Positions 34,823 to 45,401 are shown, numbered from the stretch's first letter. The stretch: DNA of 64,000 nucleotides from Pelobacter seleniigenes DSM 18267 (GCF_000711225.1 NZ_JOMG01000005.1:62001-126000), one strand, 5' to 3'. The notes: a model not told the origin generated them from the letters alone. A program made the numbers and translations.

Positions 34823-36199
34823 CTACTTCTTGGCGCCGCAGGCCACTTCCACCCGGCGGTTGAGGGCTCTTCCTGCGGCCGTGTCATTGCTTGCTACCGG
34901 TTTGTCTTCGCCGAATCCGCGGGCGGTCATGCGCACGGCGGGGATGGCGAATTTCTCGATCAAGCGGTTTTTGACCGCTGTGGCCCGCTGAACAGACAGT
35001 TTCTGGTTGTATTCCGCGGCACCGCTGCTGTCCGTGTGGCCGTCGATATAAACCATATTGCCCGGATATTCGTTGATACACTGGGCGGCTTTGGCAATTT
35101 CTCCGTCATATTCAGGTCCGACCTTGCTGCTGTCATGACCGAAGTTGATCCTCAGGGTCAGAGTGGTCGGGCAGCCATGCGTATCGACGGAAACCCCGGC
35201 TGGGGTATCGGGGCACTGGTCAAGATAATCGAAAACCCCGTCCTTATCGCTGTCCAGGGGACATCCATCGGCATCGACCGGAGCGCCGGCCGGAGTTCCC
35301 GGACATTTATCCAGGTAGTCGTACACGCCGTCCCCATCAGTATCCAGCGGGCATCCGTTGCGATCAACCGCGACCCCGGCGGGAGTTCCCGGGCATTTGT
35401 CGAGCTGGTCATAGACCCCGTCCTTATCGCTGTCCAGGGGGCAGCCGTTCATATCAACCGGGGTTCCGGCGGGAGTTCCCGGGCATTTGTCAAGGTAGTC
35501 GTAGACCCCGTCTTTATCACTGTCAAGCGGACAGCCGTTATTGTCGACGGCAACGCCGACCGGAGTGTTCGGGCAGCGGTCGATGTTATCAAATACGCCG
35601 TCGCCGTCACTGTCGACCGGAACGGCCGCAGGTTTGGGTTCCGGAGCACTGATCGGCTCGGCTTTGGGAGCCGGACGACCAAGCTGAAAGGTGAGCCCCA
35701 CCGAGTACTGCAAGCTGTTGTCTGGCTCGGGGAAATCCAACAGGTGGCGAACATCGGCGCGCAGGGCGATGAGATCGTCAAGAATAAAATATTTCACCCC
35801 GATACCGTAATCGATCAACAGGTGTTCGCGGCTGCTGCCGTTATCCGGATCCGAAGTTATCGCCCCCAGACCGGCTGCCAGATAGGGGACCAGTTTCCCC
35901 TTGGGCCAGAGGTGATACAGGCCGTCCAGGCGATAGGTTTCAATAGTCGAGTCCGGTGCCGAGGAAGGATCGCCATCGGCATTTGTACGGGTGTAGACGG
36001 CTTCCAGTGACCAATTCTCGGTCAGGTTGTAACCGAGACCAAGCCCCCAGAAGTCGCTGTCATCCAGCGGCAGGTTTCCCTCGAATAAATGGCCGCCATA
36101 AAAAGGCGTCAGGGTGAATGCATTGGGCAGGTTTGCCGCCTGGGCGGTTAACCCAAGGCCACAGCACAAAGCGATAAGGAACAGAATTTTTTTTAGCAT
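34823..36199 (-). CDS. OmpA-family outer membrane protein with thrombospondin type 3 repeats
   Basis: The 458-residue protein has a signal peptide (cleavage near AQA-A, residue 21), an eight-strand OmpA-like beta-barrel (about 25-190), a Pro-rich linker, five Asp-rich calcium-binding type 3 repeats of about 36 residues (units such as DSDKDGVYDYLDKCPGTPAG), and a C-terminal OmpA peptidoglycan-binding domain (GHTDSSGAAEYNQKLS, GFGEDKP). It anchors the outer membrane to murein. The repeats contain paired Cys that probably form disulfides. A GGAGG box precedes the ATG. The repeated DNA gives 108-bp tandem units. Confidence 0.93.
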   Translation of the reverse strand: MLKKILFLIALCCGLGLTAQAANLPNAFTLTPFYGGHLFEGNLPLDDSDFWGLGLGYNLTENWSLEAVYTRTNADGDPSSAPDSTIETYRLDGLYHLWPKGKLVPYLAAGLGAITSDPDNGSSREHLLIDYGIGVKYFILDDLIALRADVRHLLDFPEPDNSLQYSVGLTFQLGRPAPKAEPISAPEPKPAAVPVDSDGDGVFDNIDRCPNTPVGVAVDNNGCPLDSDKDGVYDYLDKCPGTPAGTPVDMNGCPLDSDKDGVYDQLDKCPGTPAGVAVDRNGCPLDTDGDGVYDYLDKCPGTPAGAPVDADGCPLDSDKDGVFDYLDQCPDTPAGVSVDTHGCPTTLTLRINFGHDSSKVGPEYDGEIAKAAQCINEYPGNMVYIDGHTDSSGAAEYNQKLSVQRATAVKNRLIEKFAIPAVRMTARGFGEDKPVASNDTAAGRALNRRVEVACGAKK

Positions 36200-36245
36200 A
36201 TTGCAGTCCTCCTTGATGGAATCACGGGATTTTCTCGAAAGGAAA

Positions 36246-36287
36246 TAAAACTCAGGCCGACATTCTCATTAGAATATCAGCCTGAGT
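36246..36287 (-). terminator. Intrinsic terminator after the DUF6178 gene
   Basis: On the minus strand an 8-bp stem ACTCAGGC/GCCTGAGT (plus positions 36250-36257 and 36280-36287) encloses a second 5-bp stem ATTCT/AGAAT and is followed by TTTATTT. It ends the DUF6178 unit before the ompA-like gene. Confidence 0.7.
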
Positions 36288-36373
36288 CTTATATTCAAGG
36301 CCTGCAATCGAATCAGCCTTCTTTATTTTGTTCTTTGCGGATATTGTGGGGTCTCCGGCGACCCGCGCAGCAA

Positions 36374-38041
36374 CTACTTTAGCCAGAGGAAACATTCCGC
36401 GGCTTCGACCTGATCAAGGGCATCCGCGTCGCTGAAGAAATCCTGCCATAACTCTAGACAGAACTCGCAGAAAAACAGACATTGAGGGTTAAGCTCGGCA
36501 ACGGTCGCATGCAGGTTGCGAGCAAAACTTTCCCACCTGGAATCATCAGTGACAGTCATTGCCGCGAGGTCGGCAAGGCAATTTTTATCTAGCGGGTTTG
36601 CGGCAAAGGGTTCCCCGAGCAGACGCTGGGCAACGGCGGTCATGAAAATGCCGGACAGGGTCAGTTGCTGAGCCTCTTCGTCTGCAGGGTCGGGGAGAGT
36701 GAAGGGGAGGGCTGTCGTGAACAGAAGCTCCAGCGCTTCGACCTGGGTGAGGCGACGGTCCACCAGCTCAAGGTCCTTGATTGAGGTCAGCTTCTGCAGC
36801 TGGCTTGGTGTTTCTGCTCCGGGAGCGCGATAAAACAGCGCTGGTTGTTCGAGCAGCGAGTCGATAAACAACAATTCCGGGTAATCCACAAACGGATAGA
36901 TCGGGCCTTTTGCCAGGGTTTGCGCTCTGGCCTGGCGTTTTTTGATCAGGCTATGGCCTAACTGGAACAGGTGCAGCAGGTAAGTACTGTGGATGATCTG
37001 CTCGGCTTTACCGATATCGTTTCCGGCCAGATATTCCAGGGCCAGATTGAGGGTGTCATAGATACCCTGAACCGCTTGTGCTACGTCTTGAGGCGAGGCC
37101 AGGTCGGCCCGGTCGGCGCTCATTTTGCGGTTGGTCAGATGCATCAGTTCGCAAGCTGTTTCATGATCAATGCCAGCCGCAAGGATGTCTGCCAGCAGAT
37201 GCTCGGGTTGGGCCTGGACCAACAAGGCAAGCGGGTTCTGCAGATCCTCCGCTTCCAGGGCAAAGTTGCTTTTTCCTCCCGGAACAAAGCTTTCCGGGTC
37301 AAGATAGCCGTAAATACTCCGGGCTTCCTGGTGGGGAATGATACCGAGGTCCAACAGGCGATTGTTGCGGGCCTGATAAATCTCTTCTTCCAGGGCAGTG
37401 AGATTTTCGCTACGGATCATTTCCATCAGCAGCAGATAGCTTTCCTGTTCCCGGTCCTGCCAGAGTTTCAGCATGGCACCGATGATTTTTGCGGCATCTT
37501 CACTGTGGTAATCAATGTCGTAAAGGGATTCCAGGCGCCTGGCGTTGTCAGCATCATCATCGTCGTAGGCTTCGATGCCGCGAATGATGGTCAAATGTTT
37601 TTTCAGGAACAGGGCCAGTACCTCAGGTTCGATTTGGCGGACCAACTGGCAGAGTTTTTCTTCACCGCATTGAGCCAGCAACTCCAGCCAACGGAGGGAG
37701 AGGACCGGACTCAACATGTCTCCATCCCAGCAGTCCAGGTCGAGCAGCAGGGTGATCTGTTCTGGACTGCTCAGGGCAAGGAGTTCCAGGGAATCTGTTG
37801 CACCAAGCAGATTGACCGTCAGATAGAGTTCCTGGGGATGAAGCAGGGGGACCAGGCGTTCGGCTTTTTGCGAATTGAGCAGCAGGTCGTATTTTTGTTT
37901 GCCCTGGGCGTTTCTGATCAGTGCCAATTGTTCCCGCGGTGTCAGGGCAGCGTATTCTGTGGGAGATATTTCCCTTTCTCCCTGGCGTAATACGGTGAGA
38001 TGTCCCACCCGGCGTTCCGGGGGTAGTATTATCTTTGTCAT
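36374..38041 (-). CDS. DUF6178 family protein
   Basis: This 555-residue protein matches the deltaproteobacterial DUF6178 family in its start and overall layout; no enzyme motif is seen. It is helix-rich, with acidic runs such as the one near residue 165 (four Asp in a row), and has Leu-rich stretches but no signal peptide or membrane segment. ATG 38041 is chosen because GGGAG lies eight bases before it. The function is unknown, and I could not link it to its neighbours. Confidence 0.75.
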   Translation of the reverse strand: MTKIILPPERRVGHLTVLRQGEREISPTEYAALTPREQLALIRNAQGKQKYDLLLNSQKAERLVPLLHPQELYLTVNLLGATDSLELLALSSPEQITLLLDLDCWDGDMLSPVLSLRWLELLAQCGEEKLCQLVRQIEPEVLALFLKKHLTIIRGIEAYDDDDADNARRLESLYDIDYHSEDAAKIIGAMLKLWQDREQESYLLLMEMIRSENLTALEEEIYQARNNRLLDLGIIPHQEARSIYGYLDPESFVPGGKSNFALEAEDLQNPLALLVQAQPEHLLADILAAGIDHETACELMHLTNRKMSADRADLASPQDVAQAVQGIYDTLNLALEYLAGNDIGKAEQIIHSTYLLHLFQLGHSLIKKRQARAQTLAKGPIYPFVDYPELLFIDSLLEQPALFYRAPGAETPSQLQKLTSIKDLELVDRRLTQVEALELLFTTALPFTLPDPADEEAQQLTLSGIFMTAVAQRLLGEPFAANPLDKNCLADLAAMTVTDDSRWESFARNLHATVAELNPQCLFFCEFCLELWQDFFSDADALDQVEAAECFLWLK

Positions 38042-38293
38042 ATCTCGACTCCCTGTCAAAAATTGGTTCAAAAGGCCGCTACTTTAAAGCAGGGGCCGGA
38101 ATTGTGCAATCATCATTAGCAGGATCAGAGCTCTCCTGATTTCAATGGTGGCACCGGGTGAGCGGTTTTACTTCATTTTCAGCACGGTAGTTGTTAACCT
38201 GATGCCGAAGAATTGTCATCCGTTAGCAAATGGTGCCCCTCGATACCATCTGATGATACCAATTGGGGTTGTTGATCGACGATAGAGGCTCCG

Positions 38294-40690
38294 GTGCGCA
38301 AGCTGTTTAACCGTTTTTCCATAAAAACCAAACTCTCACTGCTGGTCCTGACCATCTGTACTGTGCTGCTGGTGGTGATCAGCAGCGTCCTGTTGGTGAC
38401 TGAATTTTACGCGCGCCAGGTCGCCTTGAAACAGAATATCAGAATCCTGGCAACTTCGTTGACCGAACAGCTCTGGCGACCACTATTACTGGAAAAATAT
38501 GCTGAGGCCGAAACCTTGCTCGGGTCGTTGAATCGGCAGCGGAATATTCAGGCCGCCTACCTGTTCGACCGTACGGGGATCCCGGTGGCTGAATATCTGT
38601 CATACGATCGAAGTCGTATCACCATCCCGGCGCTTGAGAGGGATTTCTCTCAAAAAGGACAAGGTCAAGCAGGGACACTCCCTGTGGTTCAGGAAAAACT
38701 GTATTTAAAAGCGCATTACTTCAGTTCTTTTACACCGGTTAATTTCGATGGTCGCCAGATCGGAACCCTCTATCTGTTAAGCGATCTCGACAGCTTTTAT
38801 GCCGGCCTTGGAGCCATCATCGGTGGGGTCTGCTGCGCTTTTGTGTTGTTGGGCTGTTTCTCCTGGATCTTGGCCGGCCTGCTCCAAAAGCCGGTCTCCG
38901 ATCCGTTGCTGCGCCTGGCCACGCTGATGAAGCAGATTTCCCAGGAAAAAGATTATTCGGTCAGGGCCTTTGTGACCAGCCAGGATGAAATTGGGGCTCT
39001 GGTCAAGGGGTTCAACGGTATGCTGGCGCAGATTGAAAGGCATCAGCGGCAACTGAACCATCATCGGCAGAACCTTGAAAAAACGGTGGCTGCCCGAACT
39101 GCTGAGCTGCAGTTCGCCCTGGGCGAACTTGAGATCGCCCGGAACCAGGCTGACGCAGCTAACGCCGCCAAATCGGACTTCCTTTCGCGGATGACTCATG
39201 AACTCAGGACTCCATTGATCGGAGTGCTGGGCATGAATGAATTGCTGACCCGGACCAGCCTGACCGAACAGCAGAAGATGCTGGTTGATACAGTGCAAAG
39301 CTCCGGCGAGGAGCTGCTACGCTTGATCAGTGATGTTCTCGATTTCTCCCGTATTGAAGCCGGAAAAATGAATCTCCAGCCGGTTCCTGTCGAGCTGTTT
39401 CGCATCATTGAGAGCATTGTTGAACTACTCGCCCCTCAGGCGCGGGAAAAAAACATTACTCTGGCTTGCCAGATCCCCCTCGATTCCACCTGGCGGGTCA
39501 AAGTCGATGAGGTAAGGATGAGGCAGATCCTCATGAACCTCATCGGCAATGCCCTTAAATTCACTCGGCAAGGTTCCGTCATTGTCACCCTTTCCTGCCG
39601 AGAGCTGTCCGGTGGGGAAGGGGTCTTTACGATAGAGGTTGAGGACACTGGCTGCGGCATGGATGAGACCGCCTCCCGGCAGATCTTTGACGTTTTTTAT
39701 CAGGCTGAAAACTCGGATACGCGGGCCAATAAAGGCGCCGGGCTGGGCCTGGCTATTGTCAAACAGCTGGTTGATTTAATGGCAGGACGCATAGAATTTT
39801 CTTCCACACCGGGCAAGGGCACTCTGTTCCGGGTTACTGTGCAATTGCCGTTGTTGGAAAAAGTTGATTTCAGACTGCCGGATGAGGCCATTGCTACGCC
39901 GCTCTTGCTCTGTGCCGAACCACGCGCTGACTTTAATATCCTACGCAGCTATCTCGATCAGCTGGGCTGTCGGTCGGTGGTGGCTGAAAATGCCGCTGAT
40001 GTTTTCTATCAACTCAGTTCAGCCAGGCGTCGTGGCGAGTCTTTCCAACTGCTGTTGGTCGGGCAAATGGTTTGTCTGCCTGATGGCCGGCCGCTGTTTC
40101 AGGCCTTGCGGGAGGATGAATACAATCATGATTTGCGGCGTATTGTGATTTGGAACGATCACAGCCGGGTCGTTCCCATGCTCTCGGGCGAGACCCGTTT
40201 GAGCGGGCCACTGACATGGTCCGGTCTGGTCGATGCCATCCGGCAGAGTCATCATCAGCTGCATCTTGTAACGGGTAAGAAGCAACCCGAGGTTACGGCG
40301 GAGCAGGTGTCGACAGAAAGTGCTCCGCGCATCATGGTCGTCAGTTCCAACATTCCCAGCCGTGAGCTGCTGCGTCTACAGTTGTCCAGGGTCGGTTTTG
40401 CGGCGGATGTTGCCGGGAATGTAAATCTTCTGGGCGAACTGCAATCTTATGTCATGGTTATTTACGATCTGCCTCATTTGAACGAAGGTGACCTCCTGCA
40501 ATTTTTGGCCGACCTTAAGGAACCAAGGCCCCTGACCGTTGTGCTGGCAGAGAAAGGCCTGCCGCCCGCAATGTCTTCCCACGTCGATGAATGCCTGCTT
40601 AAGCCGTTTGACATGGCTTCTCTTGAGCGGATCCTGGCGCCGTTGCAAAAGGCCGCTACCGCGGGAGATGACGGAGAAAGGGGCCATTGA
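38294..40690 (+). CDS. Membrane hybrid histidine kinase with two degenerate receiver domains
   Basis: The 798-residue protein has two membrane helices (about 12-36 and 172-194) around a periplasmic sensor domain, a HAMP region, a HisKA domain (phospho-His in FLSRMTHELRTPL), an HATPase domain (NLIGNALKF, GCGMDE, GAGLGLAI) and two C-terminal receiver-like domains. The first receiver lacks its phospho-Asp (LLVGQM), and the second lacks the N-terminal acidic pair (VVSSN) but keeps an Asp (VIYDLP) and Lys (LLKPF). The start is GTG at 38294. The stop overlaps the next gene by one base (TGATG), implying coupling and a shared role with the propeller protein. Confidence 0.93.
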   Translation: MRKLFNRFSIKTKLSLLVLTICTVLLVVISSVLLVTEFYARQVALKQNIRILATSLTEQLWRPLLLEKYAEAETLLGSLNRQRNIQAAYLFDRTGIPVAEYLSYDRSRITIPALERDFSQKGQGQAGTLPVVQEKLYLKAHYFSSFTPVNFDGRQIGTLYLLSDLDSFYAGLGAIIGGVCCAFVLLGCFSWILAGLLQKPVSDPLLRLATLMKQISQEKDYSVRAFVTSQDEIGALVKGFNGMLAQIERHQRQLNHHRQNLEKTVAARTAELQFALGELEIARNQADAANAAKSDFLSRMTHELRTPLIGVLGMNELLTRTSLTEQQKMLVDTVQSSGEELLRLISDVLDFSRIEAGKMNLQPVPVELFRIIESIVELLAPQAREKNITLACQIPLDSTWRVKVDEVRMRQILMNLIGNALKFTRQGSVIVTLSCRELSGGEGVFTIEVEDTGCGMDETASRQIFDVFYQAENSDTRANKGAGLGLAIVKQLVDLMAGRIEFSSTPGKGTLFRVTVQLPLLEKVDFRLPDEAIATPLLLCAEPRADFNILRSYLDQLGCRSVVAENAADVFYQLSSARRRGESFQLLLVGQMVCLPDGRPLFQALREDEYNHDLRRIVIWNDHSRVVPMLSGETRLSGPLTWSGLVDAIRQSHHQLHLVTGKKQPEVTAEQVSTESAPRIMVVSSNIPSRELLRLQLSRVGFAADVAGNVNLLGELQSYVMVIYDLPHLNEGDLLQFLADLKEPRPLTVVLAEKGLPPAMSSHVDECLLKPFDMASLERILAPLQKAATAGDDGERGH

Positions 40691-42810
40691 TGAAAATCAG
40701 TAAGCTGGTTGTATTATTTCTGGCCCTGGCCGGGCTGCTGGGGGCGGTGCTGGTTGCTGTCTGGTATTGGCCGACGCGTTTTTCTCAGGAAGAGCTGAGT
40801 CTGACCTTTGTTAAGGCCGCACCGATGTCGGGAGGAGGTTCCCAACTGACCCTGGATTTGACTGGCACGGGTTTTGATCGGGAAACCTCTGTTAATCTGT
40901 TGGTGAGCATTGATAACAACCAGGCGGTGGTCGGCTCTTTTCCTTTGCCCGGGATTTTTAACGAAAGCCTTGTTTATGGCCACATGCTTTATCTGGGCAG
41001 CAATAACGATGGACTCAAAGTTCTTGATTTAAGCAATCCCAGACAACCGCGACTGCTTGGCGACTATTTGGCGGGGCGCCGAGTGGTCCATATCAACCGG
41101 TCCGGAGAGCTGATGTTTGTCGCCCATGGCAAGCTCGGTGTATCGGTCATGAAAATCCAGCCGGATGGGTTGCTGACGCATGCAGCGGATATCCCGACCA
41201 GGCATATCATTACCAAGACCATCTATCGGGACGGTTTGCTCTATGCAGCTGCCGGAGATGACGGCCTGCTGGTGTTCGATGTGACGCAATTATCCCATAT
41301 CCATTTGGTTAAACAGATGGCCGCAGGCGAGTTTATTACCGATCTGGCGATGTCCGGGGATTTTCTTTTTCTGGTGTCGCCACACCTGAGCGGGCTGAAA
41401 ATTATCGATCTCAGGACTCCTGAACGGACGAAAGTCATGCCGACTTTCCCGCTGGCGGAAACCCCCAGGCAGATCACGTTCATGAACGATCTGCTGTATG
41501 TTGCGACCTCGCACGGTATTTCGGTTTTTGCTGTCGAGTCAGCAGGGCGATTGGTCTTTAAGCAGCATCTGACGGACTTCGTTTCTGCCGAAAAACTTTT
41601 TTTCGGCAACCAGCGGGTCTATATCTCTGATAGCTCTTCAGCTGTACGTATTCTGGATTTGCCACGGGGGCGGTTGTCCGATGGTTATCTGTTTGCAAGC
41701 GAGATTCGCTCAATTGCCGAGTCTGGTGACTATTTATATGTGGTCGGATCAAATACCGGCATTCTGATTGTTGAAAGTAAGGCGCTGATTCAAAAAAGCT
41801 CTGTCAAGTTGATTGATACTCCAGGCGACGCCCACGATATTCTGGTCCGTGATGGGGTGATGTATGTAGCCGATGGGCGCAGAGGCGTTGCGCTGACCGA
41901 ACTCGCAGCTGCGGGCAAGGCATTGCATGGGTTCAGCTCCTTCTGGGGGCAGGCGCTGCTTGCCAAAGGTGATCTGCTGTTTGTCGCCCACGGTAAACAG
42001 GGGATCGGCGTGTACGATCTTTCCCGGCCCCGCTCGCCTGTTGCCATTGGGCGGTGGCCAACGCTGCCGGCGCGACAACTGGCCATGGTTGGCCGGTATC
42101 TGGTGGTTGCCAACGGAATCGATGGTCTGAGCTGTATCGATTATGCAGATATCGAGGCCCTTTTGGTGCGCGATTCTCTCTCCGATCTGCAGCCTCTGCA
42201 AATCTATTCGAGCGGCAGTCTGCTTTACGTCACCACCAAAAATAAAGGCTTGGCCATCTTCGAGTTGTCCACGGACGGACATTTCATGCTCCTCAGTACG
42301 CTGAATCTGCCGTTTCCAATGAATTATTTCGATCTGCCGGCAGGCATCGAGGTTGCCGCTGGTATCGCCTATATCGCGGACGGCCGTTCCGGGTTACTGG
42401 TGGTCGATGTCAGCCAGCCGGGCAAGCCGGAAATTTTGGCCTCGATGGCCCTGCCGGGCGAAAGCAAAGGGCTACTGGTCAGCGGTGGCATGGCCTATGT
42501 GATCAGTGGGCAGTACGGCGTGACGGTCGTCGATATTCAACGTCCGGCCAAGCCACGGGTCGTGGGGAGGTATAAAGTAGCGGGACTGTCCCGCAGGCTG
42601 GCCCAGGACAATGGTTACCTCTATTTGACGCGCAGTAAGGGCGGAGTTCTGGTGGTTCCTCTACCGGTCCCGGCTGAGAAGATTGAGTTGATCTCAAATG
42701 AGCATCTGCGCGCCAGCTTTCCCGCGCCGACGGTCCCGGGCGCATATGATCTGCAGGTCGGTCGCAGAGCCGAGTTGGTTATTGAACAGGGGTATTTGGA
42801 TTATCCGTGA
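40690..42810 (+). CDS. LVIVD-repeat beta-propeller protein, membrane-anchored
   Basis: The 706-residue protein has one N-terminal membrane segment (about 7-26), probably an uncleaved anchor or signal peptide, and then a series of about fifteen beta-strand repeats with LVIVD-type cores (KVLDLSNPRQPRLLG, GLLVVDVSQPGKPEILA, VTVVDIQRPAKPRVVG). Such repeats form extracytoplasmic beta-propellers, often with carbohydrate or metal-surface functions. ATG 40690 overlaps the kinase stop codon. It converges on the TonB-receptor gene. Function unknown; shared expression with the hybrid kinase is strongly implied by the overlap. Confidence 0.85.
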   Translation: MKISKLVVLFLALAGLLGAVLVAVWYWPTRFSQEELSLTFVKAAPMSGGGSQLTLDLTGTGFDRETSVNLLVSIDNNQAVVGSFPLPGIFNESLVYGHMLYLGSNNDGLKVLDLSNPRQPRLLGDYLAGRRVVHINRSGELMFVAHGKLGVSVMKIQPDGLLTHAADIPTRHIITKTIYRDGLLYAAAGDDGLLVFDVTQLSHIHLVKQMAAGEFITDLAMSGDFLFLVSPHLSGLKIIDLRTPERTKVMPTFPLAETPRQITFMNDLLYVATSHGISVFAVESAGRLVFKQHLTDFVSAEKLFFGNQRVYISDSSSAVRILDLPRGRLSDGYLFASEIRSIAESGDYLYVVGSNTGILIVESKALIQKSSVKLIDTPGDAHDILVRDGVMYVADGRRGVALTELAAAGKALHGFSSFWGQALLAKGDLLFVAHGKQGIGVYDLSRPRSPVAIGRWPTLPARQLAMVGRYLVVANGIDGLSCIDYADIEALLVRDSLSDLQPLQIYSSGSLLYVTTKNKGLAIFELSTDGHFMLLSTLNLPFPMNYFDLPAGIEVAAGIAYIADGRSGLLVVDVSQPGKPEILASMALPGESKGLLVSGGMAYVISGQYGVTVVDIQRPAKPRVVGRYKVAGLSRRLAQDNGYLYLTRSKGGVLVVPLPVPAEKIELISNEHLRASFPAPTVPGAYDLQVGRRAELVIEQGYLDYP

Positions 42811-42818
42811 CCTGTCAA

Positions 42819-45266
42819 TTAAAAACGCAGGTCGATTCCAGCCCAGATCTGTCTACCAAGTTCGTATTCGTAGCCGTAACGACCGGATTGATACGATCTT
42901 TTTAACTTTTTATCAAACACATTGAAAATATCGAGCGAAAAAACGCATGCGTAGCTTTGGTAGGGAACTTCCCAACTGATCTTCCAGTCGAAGGTCACCG
43001 CACTGTGGGTGATTTTTTTTTCATAGATATAAGGGTCGGTCTGATCAGGGTTGACTTCACTCGGCTTGGTTGCTCCGGTATTATTCAACCGCCAGTATCT
43101 GCCGCGATATTTCGTCGTGTTTGTCAGTGTGACTCCATAGGGCAAACGGACACTGTAGATTAGATTGGCCACCATCGGACGGTTGAAATCCAGCCGAGGG
43201 ATTTCATATTTGTAGAGCTCTTTGCCGTCGTACCAGATGGTCTCGGACAATTCCTGGTACGAAAATGAGACGTCATAATCCTCGTTGGTCGTGGTGGTCT
43301 GTTGCCAGGTTGCATTGATTTCAAAGAAATGGCGATTCCAGGAGCGCTGCCAGGCAAGCTGATAGCTTTCATGCTCCGATCGTCCGGAATTGATCAGCAG
43401 ATAAATATCGGGTTCAGCTCCCGGTGTTGAAACTCTTTCCCGAGCAAATTCATGTTTGCTGATTTTTTTTATGTATTGGGCTTTCAGTTCACCACCGAAC
43501 AGTTTCTGGATGATGCCTGCCGTGGTTTCATCGGTGTAAGGGGTGTCAACATGATCGACGTCATAGGTAAAAGGTGTCGATGAGCTCCAGTCGGAATCAC
43601 TGTTACCGGCAGTGGTACGGAGCTGGTTTTCGGTAACGATCGCGCCATAAAGAGCCTGGGTCAGCAGGGTTCCACTGTAATAGCGGTTTTGGCCGGCGAA
43701 CAGGATGGTGTCGCCAGTACCGAAGAGGTTGAGGGCAGTTGACAGCCTGGGCGCAATGTTTAAGTTCTCAGTGAAATTATCGTAGGAGGCCCTGACCCCG
43801 GGGAACAGTTCCAGGCGCCGCCAGGCCATTGAATCCTGCAGATAAAGAGCGCCATCAACAACTGTCTGCACACTGTGTGTCTGCTTATAGGCGGTGCGGC
43901 GGCTCAAATACTGTTCTCCATCGATACAGGCCGGGTCGTCGGCAGCGCAAACAATGCTGGCGTCGACCACGGGAGAATAGTATGAGTAGCTGGTTTGCCG
44001 GCGTTTATAGTATTGCCGAGAATAGGTCGTATCGAAGCCGGTTTTGATCTGGTGACTGATGGAACCGGTATTGATCGTTGCAAAGGCGTAAGAAAGTTTG
44101 AGGCTTTGTTCCCTTTGGCCTGATTCGATGTCGCCGAGGCCTCCTTCGCGGCCACCCTCCCAGTCGATGCTCTCAGTTTGGGTACTCCAAAAATATCTGT
44201 TTTGCGGTGAGGTTCGTGATAGTTGATGATCGGAATGGCCAATGTTCAAGAGCAATGTGCCGCTGCTGAAATCCTTTTCATATTCCAATCCGAGCAGATA
44301 ATTATTTGTTTCTAGCGTATATTCGCTGTCTTTCAGTTCGCCCAGAAAATAATCCGCGCTGGTCGGTGAATACAACCCGGTCAGGGTCAGGTGACTGTTG
44401 TCGGGAAGGTAATGATCTGCTTTAACCAGGAAATTTTCTCTTTTCCGTGACGTAACAATGGTTTTCCCCAGGTTGGATAAAGGAATCTTTGAATAAATCT
44501 GCTGGTAGCTTGAGAGTATCCCGGTATCATTGTTCAGTGGCGTGTTCAGGACCAGGCCAAAGTCCTGCTTGGAAAATTTTGGTTGATAGCGACCGTTATC
44601 CGAATGGTAGAATTTATCTTTGTCCAGTGGGTGAATATGGAAATTTGTCCACCGGTCATTGGTGGTTCGATAGCTGATTTGGCCCCAAGAATCAGGTGTG
44701 GGGTCAAGGGTTCGAGAATTGACCTGTCCACCGGTAAACCCACCGAATTCAGCTGGAATATTGCTGTTATAGACGGTGACCTGTTCGATAAGCCGGGGGC
44801 TGAGAAATTGCATTTGAGGATGGCCGGGCAGTTTGTTGGCATCGGCCATGGCGTCACTGGCCGGATCCAGCGCGCTGTTGTTGTCGATGCCATCGATCGT
44901 ATAATTATTTTCGTAATAGCGGCTGCCGGAGATAGACACCGGAGGTGGAAAAATTTCACCGCCGGCATAGGATGAATTAACGTCTTCGCTGTACTGAATG
45001 CCCGGGACAATGCCGATCAATTCATTGATACTGCCGTTACGCTGCGGCAGGCGTTCGATCAGTTCCTTGTCCAGGATTACCGTTCCGGTCGTCGGAGCCA
45101 CGCGCTCGGCTTCAACCACAACCTGTGGCATAACGGTGAGTAAATCAGCTTGATTGTTCGATGGTTGTTGATTTGCAGCGAGGGTATTTTGTGATAATAG
45201 AAGCACGCCCAGCAGAATGTTGCTGAGGCAAAGAGGCAACGGGCATCTCAAAAATCGCAATCTCAT
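42819..45266 (-). CDS. TonB-dependent outer membrane receptor
   Basis: The 815-residue protein has a signal peptide (cleaved near residue 30), a TonB-box-like stretch, a plug domain (INELIGIVPGIQYSED, SISGSRYYENNYTIDGID, EFGGFTGGQVNSRTLD) and a 22-strand barrel ending in an aromatic residue, DLRF, as required for outer membrane insertion. The plug cysteines are absent; one disulfide-like pair lies in an extracellular loop (VCAADDPACIDGEQ). Substrate unknown, though a neighbour TonB gene is divergent. No ExbB or ExbD gene is in the window. Confidence 0.93.
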   Translation of the reverse strand: MRLRFLRCPLPLCLSNILLGVLLLSQNTLAANQQPSNNQADLLTVMPQVVVEAERVAPTTGTVILDKELIERLPQRNGSINELIGIVPGIQYSEDVNSSYAGGEIFPPPVSISGSRYYENNYTIDGIDNNSALDPASDAMADANKLPGHPQMQFLSPRLIEQVTVYNSNIPAEFGGFTGGQVNSRTLDPTPDSWGQISYRTTNDRWTNFHIHPLDKDKFYHSDNGRYQPKFSKQDFGLVLNTPLNNDTGILSSYQQIYSKIPLSNLGKTIVTSRKRENFLVKADHYLPDNSHLTLTGLYSPTSADYFLGELKDSEYTLETNNYLLGLEYEKDFSSGTLLLNIGHSDHQLSRTSPQNRYFWSTQTESIDWEGGREGGLGDIESGQREQSLKLSYAFATINTGSISHQIKTGFDTTYSRQYYKRRQTSYSYYSPVVDASIVCAADDPACIDGEQYLSRRTAYKQTHSVQTVVDGALYLQDSMAWRRLELFPGVRASYDNFTENLNIAPRLSTALNLFGTGDTILFAGQNRYYSGTLLTQALYGAIVTENQLRTTAGNSDSDWSSSTPFTYDVDHVDTPYTDETTAGIIQKLFGGELKAQYIKKISKHEFARERVSTPGAEPDIYLLINSGRSEHESYQLAWQRSWNRHFFEINATWQQTTTTNEDYDVSFSYQELSETIWYDGKELYKYEIPRLDFNRPMVANLIYSVRLPYGVTLTNTTKYRGRYWRLNNTGATKPSEVNPDQTDPYIYEKKITHSAVTFDWKISWEVPYQSYACVFSLDIFNVFDKKLKRSYQSGRYGYEYELGRQIWAGIDLRF

Positions 45267-45401
45267 TTGTTGATTAACATGGCATTTAATGATTGAATTT
45301 CATCAATTTTGACATTGGAAATAAAGTATCAGCAAAGTTACAAGACAGGCAAGATTTAATTTGTTTGGTTCTGAACTGTTGAATATGCTTGAATAGCCGC
45401 T

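Noticed and set aside
35158-35781. CRISPR-like spacing in the ompA-like gene
   Set aside because: The periodic units are coding repeats of 108 bp for calcium-binding motifs, with no spacers.
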